A DNA stretch of 64,000 bases from DASXHD01 sp038239005 (GTDB lineage Bacteria; Myxococcota_A; Polyangia; Polyangiales; Polyangiaceae), in NCBI GenBank assembly GCA_038239005.1, contig JBBSFE010000011.1:1-64000 (forward strand), written 5' to 3'. A program made the position numbers and the translations under genes. Shown piece by piece: positions 8,498-16,457 of this stretch (positions within the stretch are counted from its first letter, which is position 1; each line of letters opens with the position of its first letter). Under the pieces are notes generated by a model. It saw nothing but the letters and a program-made list of their open reading frames with translations. It was not told the DNA's origin and made no database searches.

Positions 8498-9829
8498 TTA
8501 GTCGCGTTTGCGGCGCGTGAGGAGCGTACCCAGGAGGCGTGTGACGACGTGAGCACCGAAAATGCGGGTGTAGACCGTCGCCCCGAGGCCGGCCGCGACG
8601 AGGACGACGAGGAACGGCGCGTGCGTGATGAGCGCGAGCCACGCGCTCGGCGACACGAGTGCGCCGAACCGCAATTTGCCCGGCACGGTGTCGGTCTGAA
8701 ACACGGCACACACGATGCCCACCGGCGTGAGGACGAGCGTGAGAAACGCGAGCACGTGGTTGAGCGTTTCAGCGCGGCGCGCGGCGAGCTGCGTGTCGAT
8801 CTCCACGACCTCGTCGCGAACTTCGGCGAGCAAGTCGTCGATCATGAGCGCGTCGCGCGAGCGTTTGTAGAATTCGTCGTGGCGCTCTTCGCTGCTCACG
8901 TGACGAAAGTTGTATGTTGCAATGAATTTCAAGAGGCGCATTCGCATCTCGGCGAAGTTGCTTCCATCGATGCCGTTCGACATGTCGGCGCATTCGGTGG
9001 CGAGCGTGAGCAAGCAGAGGCGCTGATGCTCGACGAGCAGCCATTTGTAGAGATACCGATCGCGGATCATGTGGGGCGCGTCCGCGAGAAATTGGGAGTC
9101 CTCCTTCGTCGCCACGACCCACGCAAAACCAAAGCTCGAAAAGAGACACGTCTCGCGGCTCGACACGCGCCACACGCCGGGCTCATCGCCGTCTTGAGGC
9201 TCGACGGCTTGTTTGCTGCGATGCACGAGGCGCACGCGATGGCGATCTGCGGCAGCGAGCGGTTCATCGGCGAGGACCACGCTGATCACGAGCGGCGCCG
9301 TCGTCCGTGGCGTGCCGCGCGGCGCTTCGGGACGCAACGTGGGCACGAGCTTCGCGAGGAAGTGTCGCAGCGGCACGGGCTCGTCGGAGGAGAGCTTCTT
9401 CGCCTCGAGCCACTTCTTCATTTGCGGCGGCACGCCCGCGACGCGCGAACAGCCTGAGCGCACGATGGCGTAGGCGGTGTCCTGCAGCTCGGCGAGCGTG
9501 AGTGAATCGGTCTTGGGTGCCACGCCGATCACGACGAACGCGTAGCCCGTGTCGAGCGCATAGAGGCGCGGAGCATCCGTGATGACGACCTCGAGCGTGT
9601 GCTCGCCGTCGGTCAGCTTCCATGGCTCGCGTGCGCCGAAACACGAGCGCAAATCGTCGTTGGCGTCGTATTGGCGGAGGAGCTCGCCCCGCCGAACGTA
9701 CTCGTCGAGGTGCGGAAGAAGAGCTGCCCCTTTGATGGGCCGAACCTTCCAATCCACGCTCTCACGAGGCTCTTCCGTGAGCTCGTAGCCGTAGACTAGA
9801 AAGAGCGTCGATTTTCGACCGATGACCAT
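8498..9829 (-). CDS. Uncharacterised protein with C-terminal two-helix membrane anchor (443 aa)
   Basis: Not recognised. The first 350 residues look soluble and mixed alpha/beta. Residues about 330-370 form a charged helix (YKRSRDALMIDDLLAEVRDEVVEI), followed by two hydrophobic segments (LNHVLAFLTLVLTPVGIVCAVF and WLALITHAPFLVVLVAAGL) and a short basic tail, RRKRD. The topology recalls CorA-type proteins, but the CorA GMN signature is absent. The gene is divergent from the 57-aa ORF and ATPase genes. ATG 9829 lies only 27 bp from the ATG of that ORF, and the frame stays open to 10048, so the start could lie upstream and overlap it. A membrane effector role is a guess from context. Confidence 0.7.
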   Translation of the reverse strand: MVIGRKSTLFLVYGYELTEEPRESVDWKVRPIKGAALLPHLDEYVRRGELLRQYDANDDLRSCFGAREPWKLTDGEHTLEVVITDAPRLYALDTGYAFVVIGVAPKTDSLTLAELQDTAYAIVRSGCSRVAGVPPQMKKWLEAKKLSSDEPVPLRHFLAKLVPTLRPEAPRGTPRTTAPLVISVVLADEPLAAADRHRVRLVHRSKQAVEPQDGDEPGVWRVSSRETCLFSSFGFAWVVATKEDSQFLADAPHMIRDRYLYKWLLVEHQRLCLLTLATECADMSNGIDGSNFAEMRMRLLKFIATYNFRHVSSEERHDEFYKRSRDALMIDDLLAEVRDEVVEIDTQLAARRAETLNHVLAFLTLVLTPVGIVCAVFQTDTVPGKLRFGALVSPSAWLALITHAPFLVVLVAAGLGATVYTRIFGAHVVTRLLGTLLTRRKRD

Positions 9830-9856
9830 GGCAAAGGCAGGATATCGTTTTGGCGC

Positions 9857-10030
9857 ATGCAGCGCCGAGATGCGCGGAGCTTCCTCGAAGAGGTTCTGCT
9901 CAAGGTACCCGACCTGACCGAAGAAGCGCGTGAAGCTCTCCTGGAGCTCGCGAACGAGAAACCAGGCACCAAGCGCGCCTCGAAGCTCGCGGCTGCCATC
10001 GCGCAGAACAAGGGGCCCAGCGATGCGTGA
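9857..10030 (+). CDS. Small helical protein coupled to the ATPase gene (57 aa)
   Basis: ATG 9857 to TGA 10028-10030 encodes a charged helical peptide (contains VPDLTEEAREALLELANE, then a Lys/Ala-rich tail ending KGPSDA). Residue composition fits a real protein: amphipathic, no Arg/Pro/His shadow bias. Its stop overlaps the start of the ATPase gene by eight bases (ATG at 10023), which implies translational coupling. No strong Shine-Dalgarno is seen. It could be a regulatory or adaptor subunit of the ATPase; no family was recognised. Confidence 0.6.
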   Translation: MQRRDARSFLEEVLLKVPDLTEEAREALLELANEKPGTKRASKLAAAIAQNKGPSDA

Positions 10031-12296
10031 GCGCCTCACGAAAATCACGATGCAGGCGTTTCGTGGCGTCCGCGACGTCTACGACATCGATCTCGCGCAA
10101 AGCCAATCGCTCCTCATGTACGGCGATAACGGCACGGGCAAGAGCTCGCTCGCCGACGCGATCGAGTGGTTTTTCACGGGCGAGATCGAGCTGCTCGCCA
10201 AAGAAGGGCGCGATCACGCCGTGCGCCACCTCGGCGCGCCAAAAGAGCAAGCGACACTCGTCGCCATCGCGACGAACGGCGAGCTCGGCGGATCGTGCAC
10301 GCTCAAATCGCCGAACAAGCTCGCGATCGAAGCGGCATCGCGCGAGACGTTTCTCCTGCGCGGGCGCACCATCGCCGACTTCGTCGACAAATCCAAAGGC
10401 GAGAAGTGGAGCGCGCTCCAGCGCCTTCTCGGGCTCGGCTCGATCGACGAGCTCCGAACCGATTTGCAAAAAGCCCGCAGTGAGCTCAAACGCTCCCGCG
10501 ACGAAGCGACCAGCAAGACCGAGCAAACTGCCGCCGCGCTTCGCGCGCAAAAAGTCGAGCCCGAGGATGTCGAAAAGACTCTCGGCACGCTCGCACAAGC
10601 GTGCGGCTTCGAATCCCAAGCCACCATCGACGACTACTTTCGTCTCGATTTGAAAACGCTAATGGGCGGTAGCACGCCGGTCGCGTCGCCACGCGCCACG
10701 AACGCTGCGCTCAAAACCGAAATCGACACCGTGAAGATCAACGTCGACGTTGCGGCCTTTCGCAAATGGAACGACACGGTCGGAGGCGGGGCGCAGGGCA
10801 CATCCGAGATCGATCTCGTCACCTCGGCCGTTCGTTGGGTCAAAGACCACGGCGACGCGAAGGCGTGCCCGCTCTGCGACAAGAAAATCGGCGCCGACGC
10901 ATTGCGAGACAAATTGCTCGAAACACTTTCGGCGCTCCAGGAAAAAGCCACCAAGCTCCTGTCGGCCGAGCAGTCCGCCAAAAACGCCGAGAGCGCGCTC
11001 GGCTCGCTCCACGCCGATCGATCACGTTGGCGCGCGAAGATGCGCGAGATCGGCGTCGAGGTCTCGGCACCGCCCGACGCCGTCGCCGTGAAGTCTGCCA
11101 TCGTCGAACGACGCGCTGTCGATCTCGCCGCCGTCGAGGCTTGCATCGCGGCGCTCAAGAAGTGGGATGCAGCCGCGCTCGCGGCGCTCGAGAACCAATC
11201 GTTCGATGCCGAGCCGCCCTCGGCACGCAACCAAGCCGCGGTGTTCGGGCAGTTGCTCGTCGCCGCGAAGCAATGGTCCGACGCATCCGCCGCCGAGCTC
11301 CTCGCCGAGAGCGCGTTCGAGCGCGCTGACGCCATCTTCGAAGCGTGCCAGGGCGAGCAAAAAAAATACGTCCAAGAGGTGCTCGAGCAAATCTCCGCCG
11401 AGGTCGCGCGGCTCTTCGAACGCCTCCACCCGACGAAGAACATCGGCGGCGTCGCGGTCGAAACCTGGGGCGACAAAGGCATCGAGCTCGCCGTCGATTT
11501 CTACGGCCAGCGCCAGCGCCCGCTCCACGGCGTGCTGAGCGAGTCGTACATGAACTCGGTTGCGATCGTGCTCTTCCTCGCGATGGCGCGCACCTTCAAC
11601 GAGCATCTCGAATTTCTCGTCCTCGACGACGTCGTCAACAGCTTCGACGTCACGCACCGCGGTCGCCTCGGCGAGCTGTTGATCGAGGAGTTCAAAGATT
11701 GGCAGCTCGTCGTCCTCACACACGACCGATATTTCTTCGAGCAGATTCGCCGCAAGGTGAAGGGCTGGGCTACGTTCCAAGTGCTTGGCTGGTCGTACGA
11801 GCGCGGGCCGAGCCTTCGCGAGCATCGCGGCGCCACCGACGTCGACGCCGCACTCGAGCTTCTCGAAGCGGGCGCCTCCGGTGATGCCGCCCGTCGTGGT
11901 CGTCGCGGGCTCGAGCACGTGCTGAAAGAGCTTTGCGAAGGCCTCGAAGTGCCCCTTCCGTATCGCCGCGGCAACGACAACGAATTCCGCGAAATCGGTC
12001 AGCTCCTTTCGGGCCTTCGCAGGCTCCTCAAAGACGACAGCCGCGGCAAAGCATTTCTCGCGCAAATCGACGGGGATTTGCGCTCGCTCGAAGCCGATGC
12101 GCAATCGGTGCTCAACGCCGAAGCGCACGCGAGCGATCAAGGCGCATCGACGATGGAGATTCGCACCACGCTCGAACGCGTTCGCGCATTCGACGAGCTA
12201 TGGAACTGCGCGAAGTGCGGCTCGCGGTGCTGGAAGGAAAGCGGCGTGCGGTGCCGTTGCGGCGCGACGCCATTCCCGCCGATGAAGACGCCATGA
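10023..12296 (+). CDS. SMC/Rad50-like AAA ATPase with CPLC zinc-hook-like motif (757 aa)
   Basis: P-loop ATPase of the RecF/SMC/Rad50 class (AAA_23-like). The N-terminus has ITMQAFRGVRD and Walker A GDNGTGKS at 34-41. Helical coiled-coil arms follow, interrupted at about 281-284 by CPLCDKK, which resembles the Rad50 zinc-hook CxxC. The C-terminal half carries the signature region GVLSESYMNS, Walker B/D-loop LEFLVLDDVVNSFD (about 530) and a downstream His switch, VVLTHDRYFF. A C-terminal zinc-ribbon (CAKCGSRC...CRCG, about 728-748) is unusual for this class. The protein is shorter than Rad50 (about 850 aa or more). ATG 10023 is chosen because homology begins there. Likely acts on DNA; DNA repair or phage defence are both possible. 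Confidence 0.85.
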   Translation: MRERLTKITMQAFRGVRDVYDIDLAQSQSLLMYGDNGTGKSSLADAIEWFFTGEIELLAKEGRDHAVRHLGAPKEQATLVAIATNGELGGSCTLKSPNKLAIEAASRETFLLRGRTIADFVDKSKGEKWSALQRLLGLGSIDELRTDLQKARSELKRSRDEATSKTEQTAAALRAQKVEPEDVEKTLGTLAQACGFESQATIDDYFRLDLKTLMGGSTPVASPRATNAALKTEIDTVKINVDVAAFRKWNDTVGGGAQGTSEIDLVTSAVRWVKDHGDAKACPLCDKKIGADALRDKLLETLSALQEKATKLLSAEQSAKNAESALGSLHADRSRWRAKMREIGVEVSAPPDAVAVKSAIVERRAVDLAAVEACIAALKKWDAAALAALENQSFDAEPPSARNQAAVFGQLLVAAKQWSDASAAELLAESAFERADAIFEACQGEQKKYVQEVLEQISAEVARLFERLHPTKNIGGVAVETWGDKGIELAVDFYGQRQRPLHGVLSESYMNSVAIVLFLAMARTFNEHLEFLVLDDVVNSFDVTHRGRLGELLIEEFKDWQLVVLTHDRYFFEQIRRKVKGWATFQVLGWSYERGPSLREHRGATDVDAALELLEAGASGDAARRGRRGLEHVLKELCEGLEVPLPYRRGNDNEFREIGQLLSGLRRLLKDDSRGKAFLAQIDGDLRSLEADAQSVLNAEAHASDQGASTMEIRTTLERVRAFDELWNCAKCGSRCWKESGVRCRCGATPFPPMKTP

Positions 12297-12312
12297 AGCA
12301 TGTCCACAAACA

Positions 12313-12951
12313 TCACATCGCCATCATGTCGATCGCAACATGACAAAGAATCACCGCCGCGAGCGATTGGCGCCACGCGGCAACGATGCCGAACACGAGC
12401 CCGTAGGCTCCGATGATCGCCGCGCCGCGGGCGCCCTGGTTGGCGTGTGCGACGGCGAAGAGGCACGCTTGAAGAATCACGCCGAGGCTCGCGCGGCCGG
12501 TGAAAGCGCCCAGCTGTTTTTGGAGGTACCCGCGATACACGAGCTCCTCGGAAACGCCGACGCTCACCGCCACGAGCACCCAAATCGTTCGCTCCGCAAC
12601 CGTGTGTGGCGCCATCGCACGCGACGCCCCCGCATGCAGCGCCGCGTAGGAGAAACGCACGAAAAGCGACAAGCCCGAGGCGATGAGGACGTCCATCCAC
12701 GTCCACGGCTTGCCCAGCAACAATCCGAAAGCACTTCGGGCGCGACCAACACGACACACGTACGCAGAAAGGCCACAACTCACGATGATGGTTGGCAGAT
12801 ACGCAGTCGCAATTGGCGAATCGAGAGCGGGCGTCGCTTTTTCTCGCGCCAGCAACGTTCCCGTCACGGCGACCGCAAGAATCAGCGTCACGAGCGCTGC
12901 GGTGTGCCAGAGCGGGGCGATGGCAGGATCTTTGCGTAGGGCTGGAGACAT
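12313..12951 (-). CDS. CPBP-family intramembrane metalloprotease (212 aa)
   Basis: A multi-pass membrane protein with five or six hydrophobic helices. The conserved motif EELVYRGYLQ (EExxxR) at about residue 140 and a later HANQG (about 173), with a C-terminal CHVAIDMM, identify the CAAX protease/bacteriocin-processing (Abi) family, in which the Glu pair and His residues form a metal site in the membrane. Usual roles are prenyl-protein or peptide processing and self-immunity; the substrate here is unknown. ATG 12951 is chosen over the TTG at 12966. Its start codon overlaps that of the plus-strand 42-aa ORF. It converges on the ATPase gene with a 16-bp gap. Confidence 0.85.
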   Translation of the reverse strand: MSPALRKDPAIAPLWHTAALVTLILAVAVTGTLLAREKATPALDSPIATAYLPTIIVSCGLSAYVCRVGRARSAFGLLLGKPWTWMDVLIASGLSLFVRFSYAALHAGASRAMAPHTVAERTIWVLVAVSVGVSEELVYRGYLQKQLGAFTGRASLGVILQACLFAVAHANQGARGAAIIGAYGLVFGIVAAWRQSLAAVILCHVAIDMMAM

Positions 12952-13078
12952 GATCGACGCAATCAATTCGGGCGCGCCCGTCCTCGCCGCGGGATGGTCA
13001 CTGCTCTACATGCTTTTCGGCGGCGGCATTGGCGGCGCAATCATTATTTTCATTTTGCTCAAAGCGATCGGAAAATAG
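12950..13078 (+). CDS. Small membrane peptide (42 aa)
   Basis: ATG 12950 to stop 13078 gives a peptide with a hydrophilic start (MIDAINSGAPV) and a long hydrophobic helix with a Gly-rich kink (LLYMLFGGGIGGAIIIFILL) ending in KAIGK, the profile of a single-pass small membrane protein. The start overlaps the divergent CPBP-protease start (CATGA shared). It precedes the PAP2 gene by 17 bp. Assignment rests on composition and position; no family was recognised. Confidence 0.5.
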   Translation: MIDAINSGAPVLAAGWSLLYMLFGGGIGGAIIIFILLKAIGK

Positions 13079-13095
13079 CGCAAGCTCGCACAACG

Positions 13096-13998
13096 ATGCG
13101 AAAGACGATGATCGCAGCTGTGCTGGCGCACGCCAGTATTGCGGCTGCGGCTGATCCGGTCACCAATCCGGCGCCACCACCACCCGCAATTGTCGTGGAG
13201 GCGCCACCGCGCGAACGCTTGCTCGAGTGGAAGCCGGAGTGGTCGCGCGCGAATGCCGCCGACTACGTCGTCACGGGAATCGGTCTCGCGACGGCGCTTA
13301 CGTTCGCGATTATTCCGCCGCTCTCGTCGCACGCGGTGGGTGGTGTCCTGTTCGACGACGCTGCTCGCAGCGCACTCCGCCTTTCCACGTATGGTGCGCG
13401 TCGCGCCGCATCCGATGCGAGCGACGTGCTCCTCTCGCTCGTGATCTCATATCCGATTTTGTTCGACGCGTTCGCGCTTGGCTACGGCTATTGGCGCAGC
13501 GCCGATGTCGCTTACCAAATCGCGGTCATCGACGCCGAGGCGCTCGCGATCGCCACCGGCATTCAGGGCGTCGCGAATTTCGCGCTGAGTCGCGAGCGAC
13601 CCTACGGCCAAGACTGCGGCGGTGAAATCCCGTCGACACTTGGCGAATGCAATGGTCCGAGCCGCTATCGCAGCTTCTTCAGCGGGCACTCCACCATCGC
13701 ATTCACGAGCGCAGGCCTCACGTGCCAGCATCACCTTCACCTGCATCTATTCGGCGGCGGCGCCGACGCTGCTGCGTGCGTGACGTCGCTCGTTGCGGCC
13801 ACGGCCATTGCAGTGCTGCGCGTGATGGCCGATGTTCACTATGCCACCGACGTCATCACGGGCTCGCTCGTCGGAACCGCTGTCGGCTTCACCGTTCCCG
13901 CGATCCACTACGCAAGGCACGGGCAGAAGCGCACGTCGGATCTCGAGTGGCACATCTCGCCGTCGATCGGCGGCGTCGGGATCGCGGGCACATGGTGA
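13096..13998 (+). CDS. PAP2-superfamily phosphatase (300 aa)
   Basis: Membrane-associated acid phosphatase-like protein. After a signal-like N-terminus (ending SIAAAADP) there are several hydrophobic segments and the three phosphatase motifs in order: SRERPYG (C1, KxxxxxxRP-like), SFFSGHST (C2, with Phe in place of the usual Pro of PSGH) and RVMADVHYATDV (C3, SRxxxxxHxxxD-like). The catalytic Arg, His, His and Asp appear present. Family members dephosphorylate phosphatidic acid or undecaprenyl diphosphate. ATG 13096 is chosen because the signal begins there. Its stop overlaps the next gene by seven bases. Confidence 0.85.
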   Translation: MRKTMIAAVLAHASIAAAADPVTNPAPPPPAIVVEAPPRERLLEWKPEWSRANAADYVVTGIGLATALTFAIIPPLSSHAVGGVLFDDAARSALRLSTYGARRAASDASDVLLSLVISYPILFDAFALGYGYWRSADVAYQIAVIDAEALAIATGIQGVANFALSRERPYGQDCGGEIPSTLGECNGPSRYRSFFSGHSTIAFTSAGLTCQHHLHLHLFGGGADAAACVTSLVAATAIAVLRVMADVHYATDVITGSLVGTAVGFTVPAIHYARHGQKRTSDLEWHISPSIGGVGIAGTW

Positions 13999-14807
13999 GC
14001 GTTCGCACTAAAATCGTCGCACTGCTCGCGTGCGTCGCGACCATGACGCTCGCCGATCACGCGCGCGCGCAAAACGCCAACGCCGTCGATGCGTGGTCGC
14101 ACGGTCGCTTTCGGCCTTTCGTCGCAGCGACGCTCGATTTCGGGTTTCTCTACATGCGGCCGCGCGTGGCGTTCGGCTGGGGTCGCCCGCACTCCACGTG
14201 GTTCGGCGTGGAGATGAACCCCGTCTTTTCCACGCTGTCGGTCGGTGGCTACGGAGGCCTTCGCGCAGCGTTTCCATTTTTCGACGTGCGCGTCGGCGTG
14301 CGCGGGTCTCGCTCGTTCGATCACGGCTATCTGCCGAATCAAGACGGCTACTCACTCCTCGACTTCAACGTCGCGACCGGCAACGCAACGTACATCGCCT
14401 ACGAGACCGAGCTTCGCAGCGTCTTCCGCGTCGGCCCCGGCGACGTCGGGCTCCTCGCAAGCGTGACGCAAATCACCGGCACTCCGGAAGGCTCCTCGGT
14501 CTTCGACGACACGCTACACGTCGTCGCGCGACCTCCCGCGGTCTGGCGCGCGCGTGCGGGCTATTCGTTTTTCATCGCGAGCCAGATCGGTCGCTTCTCG
14601 ATCACGCCGGTCGTCGACGTTCTCGGAAACCCTTCGCGCGACGCCGTGATGCTCCGCGTTGGTTTGCTTGCGACGTACTTGATCAACAAAAATCTCGAGG
14701 TGCGCGGCTCGTTCGTTCCCGTCATTCTGAGCCCAGACAGCATCGGTCTCATCGGCGGCGACTTCGGCGAGCTAGGTCTGCGCTACCGCTGGGCAACCGG
14801 CGACTAG
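13992..14807 (+). CDS. Outer-membrane-protein-like secreted protein (271 aa)
   Basis: A signal peptide (residues about 1-26, KIVALLACVATMTLADHARA) leads into an alternating hydrophobic/polar, Gly- and aromatic-rich sequence typical of an outer-membrane beta-barrel (FVAATLDFGFLYMRP, TYIAYETELRSVF, LEVRGSFVPVIL). It ends in a strand, GELGLRYRWATGD, though the last residue is not aromatic. It overlaps the end of the PAP2 gene by seven bases, so the two are translationally coupled; together with the phosphatase it may act on envelope lipid or lipopolysaccharide modification. No named family was recognised. Confidence 0.7.
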   Translation: MVSVRTKIVALLACVATMTLADHARAQNANAVDAWSHGRFRPFVAATLDFGFLYMRPRVAFGWGRPHSTWFGVEMNPVFSTLSVGGYGGLRAAFPFFDVRVGVRGSRSFDHGYLPNQDGYSLLDFNVATGNATYIAYETELRSVFRVGPGDVGLLASVTQITGTPEGSSVFDDTLHVVARPPAVWRARAGYSFFIASQIGRFSITPVVDVLGNPSRDAVMLRVGLLATYLINKNLEVRGSFVPVILSPDSIGLIGGDFGELGLRYRWATGD

Positions 14808-15640
14808 CGAGGAGGGGCCGGCGAGATCCAAAAATACGCGTCGATGCCCGCGCCCGGTGCAACACGCGACGGCACGCCCTTCAGCGTCGTGTCGATGACG
14901 AAGAATTTGTCGAGGATGCCGACCTTGATGAGATTGACGAAGAGCTTGTGCGTGTACACGAGCTCGAGGTCGAGCGCGCCACTTCCACCAACGTCGATGG
15001 CGAACCCGCGGATTTTGTCGGCGCCGCCACCTTGGTCGCAGACGTTCTTGATGATGCCTGCGATCTTGTCGCGATCGGCGTCGGTGCTGACGAGCTGCGA
15101 ATCCCCGCCGTCGAGATAGACCTCGACGCCGCTCATCGCGAGCCGGTGCATCGCGTATCCAACGGAGCGCTGGATGGCTGCGTCGGCGGCGACGCACTTC
15201 TCGCTGGCATCGTGCGCAACGAGATTCGTGAGCGCCTTTGGCTCGAGCACGATGACGACGCGATGCGACTTGCGTGATTCGATCGACGTGGCGACGGACT
15301 CGATGAGCTCGGCGCGATAACGCTTTTCGTCGATGACGCTGCAGTCCTTGTTGGAAAGGCCGGAAACGACGACCACCACGATGCCCGTGCCTGCGTCGTC
15401 GATCCACTTGGCGACCTCCGTGCGTGCAGGCTCGGGTCGGTCCATCCAGAGCGCCACGGGCTGGACAGTGCTTGGCGCCACGTAAAACGCGGCGTAGCGA
15501 AAGAGGTTGTGGACGTCGGGCTTGATCTGGAGCTGATCGCCGCCCTCCGGACGCTGCGCCGGATGGCACGCAGCGAGCAACGCACCAAGCACGACCAGAG
15601 AGCGGAGGTTTCCCACGGCTGCGACCGTTGCACGTCGCAT
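14804..15640 (-). CDS. Glycosyl hydrolase family 6-like lipoprotein, catalytic acid replaced (278 aa)
   Basis: A lipobox (GALLAAC) near residue 22 makes this a lipoprotein. The mature part follows the GH6 (cellobiohydrolase/endoglucanase) motif order: LSNKDCS (family LPDRDC), VIVLEPKAL (family VIEPDSL), VEVYLDGGDSQ (family YLDAGHAGW), IRGFAIDVG and a late FFVIDTTLKG. The Asp in KDC is kept, but the Asp of EPDSL that serves as catalytic acid is Lys here, and the AGHAGWLGW substrate strip is lost. It may be an inactive, sugar-binding descendant. The gene lies 23 bp after the Tudor-like gene and overlaps the convergent outer-membrane gene by four bases. Confidence 0.7.
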   Translation of the reverse strand: MRRATVAAVGNLRSLVVLGALLAACHPAQRPEGGDQLQIKPDVHNLFRYAAFYVAPSTVQPVALWMDRPEPARTEVAKWIDDAGTGIVVVVVSGLSNKDCSVIDEKRYRAELIESVATSIESRKSHRVVIVLEPKALTNLVAHDASEKCVAADAAIQRSVGYAMHRLAMSGVEVYLDGGDSQLVSTDADRDKIAGIIKNVCDQGGGADKIRGFAIDVGGSGALDLELVYTHKLFVNLIKVGILDKFFVIDTTLKGVPSRVAPGAGIDAYFWISPAPPR

Positions 15641-15663
15641 ACCAAGGAATGTGGCGAATTGGC

Positions 15664-16239
15664 TCACGTCGGTCGGATGTTCTCCGGGACGATCCACGTG
15701 CTTTCGGTCGCGCCATCCCAAACGACTTCGTAGTGGGTTCCGTTGAACGAGCGCACGGTTGCCGGAAACGCTCGGCCGTCTTGCCAGGTCGCCATCACGC
15801 GTGCACCTGCGGAGAACGTCGTTGTGGAGAAGGCTGGTGGTGCCGGTGCCGCAGGCGCGTTCATCTTTGCCATGGCCGCCGCACGATTCGCCGCGGCCCC
15901 AGCGTTTGTTGCGCGGATGTATGCGTCGCGGTCCTCTTCGCTGAAGTTGACGTTCACCATTCCGATTTGCAACTGCACGCCGAGCTCTGCGCCGGCAGCA
16001 CCCGCGATCGCCGCAAGGTCGGGAGACGCCGTCGCGGCCATGATGCTTTTACCGCTCTGCGTCGCCTGCTGCACCATCATCAGGACGTGCTTCAAGATCA
16101 CCGGGCGCGCAGCCGCGACGAACTGATCGTTCGCTTCGAAAGGAACCGTCGCGGAGCCCAAGCATCGTGGGTTCACGGTGAGCTTCGTTTGTGAATCGAA
16201 AATAGCTCCGAGGGGACCGCCGAATTGGAACTCGCTCAT
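15664..16239 (-). CDS. Unknown protein with C-terminal Tudor-like domain (191 aa)
   Basis: No signal peptide. Residues about 1-105 hold an Ala-rich helical region and the segment AELGVQLQIGMVNVNFSEED, faintly like the end of SPFH/band-7 proteins. An Ala/Pro linker (about 115-135) follows, then a compact beta domain, GARVMATWQDGRAFPATVR...YEVVWDGATESTWI, which has the WxDG-xxYxAxV and YxVxWDG pattern of Tudor/Agenet modules. Such modules bind peptides or nucleic acids; function here is unknown. It is first in a two-gene unit with the GH6-like lipoprotein. ATG 16239 gives the complete open frame. Confidence 0.65.
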   Translation of the reverse strand: MSEFQFGGPLGAIFDSQTKLTVNPRCLGSATVPFEANDQFVAAARPVILKHVLMMVQQATQSGKSIMAATASPDLAAIAGAAGAELGVQLQIGMVNVNFSEEDRDAYIRATNAGAAANRAAAMAKMNAPAAPAPPAFSTTTFSAGARVMATWQDGRAFPATVRSFNGTHYEVVWDGATESTWIVPENIRPT

Positions 16240-16287
16240 CGAACGGTGAATATCACGAGGCGGTGCGCGCGCGTCGTCGATGAGAGT

Positions 16288-16434
16288 GCCGTATTAAGCC
16301 AAATGGAAAGGCATCGGAAAACGAGCCAAACCGGCACCCTAAACAGGCGCGGTCTTGTCCTGCTTCGTGCAAGCGCCGGCTTCCCAAACGACTTCTTTGC
16401 GACCACGATGCGGGTTCGACTCCCGTCTGCGGCA
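16288..16434 (+). other. tRNA-like element with expanded, non-canonical core
   Basis: The 3' end has a canonical T arm, GCGGG-TTCGACT-CCCGT (16410-16426), then CTGCGGC, discriminator A and CCG. The 5' sequence GCCGTAT (16288-16294) pairs with CTGCGGC at six of seven positions including one G-T. It is followed by T8-A9 and a standard D arm, GCC-AAATGGAAA-GGC with GG in the loop. Between the D and T arms are about 97 bases instead of about 25; no standard seven-base anticodon loop with U33 is found. A TCGG/CCGG stem with a 13-base loop and a GGCGC/GCGCC hairpin occupy the extra space. It may be a decayed tRNA, an intron-bearing tRNA or a tRNA-like RNA. Confidence 0.45.
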
Positions 16435-16457
16435 CCGAGACGAGTATCATCGGGCGG

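Noticed and set aside
8498..9829. CorA magnesium transporter
   Set aside because: The C-terminal two-helix topology is similar but the GMN signature is absent.
9857..10030. Antitoxin-like partner of a toxin
   Set aside because: The following gene is an SMC-like ATPase, not a toxin fold, and no DNA-binding motif is visible in the 57 residues.
16345..16434. Standard-length tRNA ending at 16434
   Set aside because: No sequence at 16345-16361 pairs with the 3' acceptor CTGCGGC, and no anticodon arm precedes the T arm.
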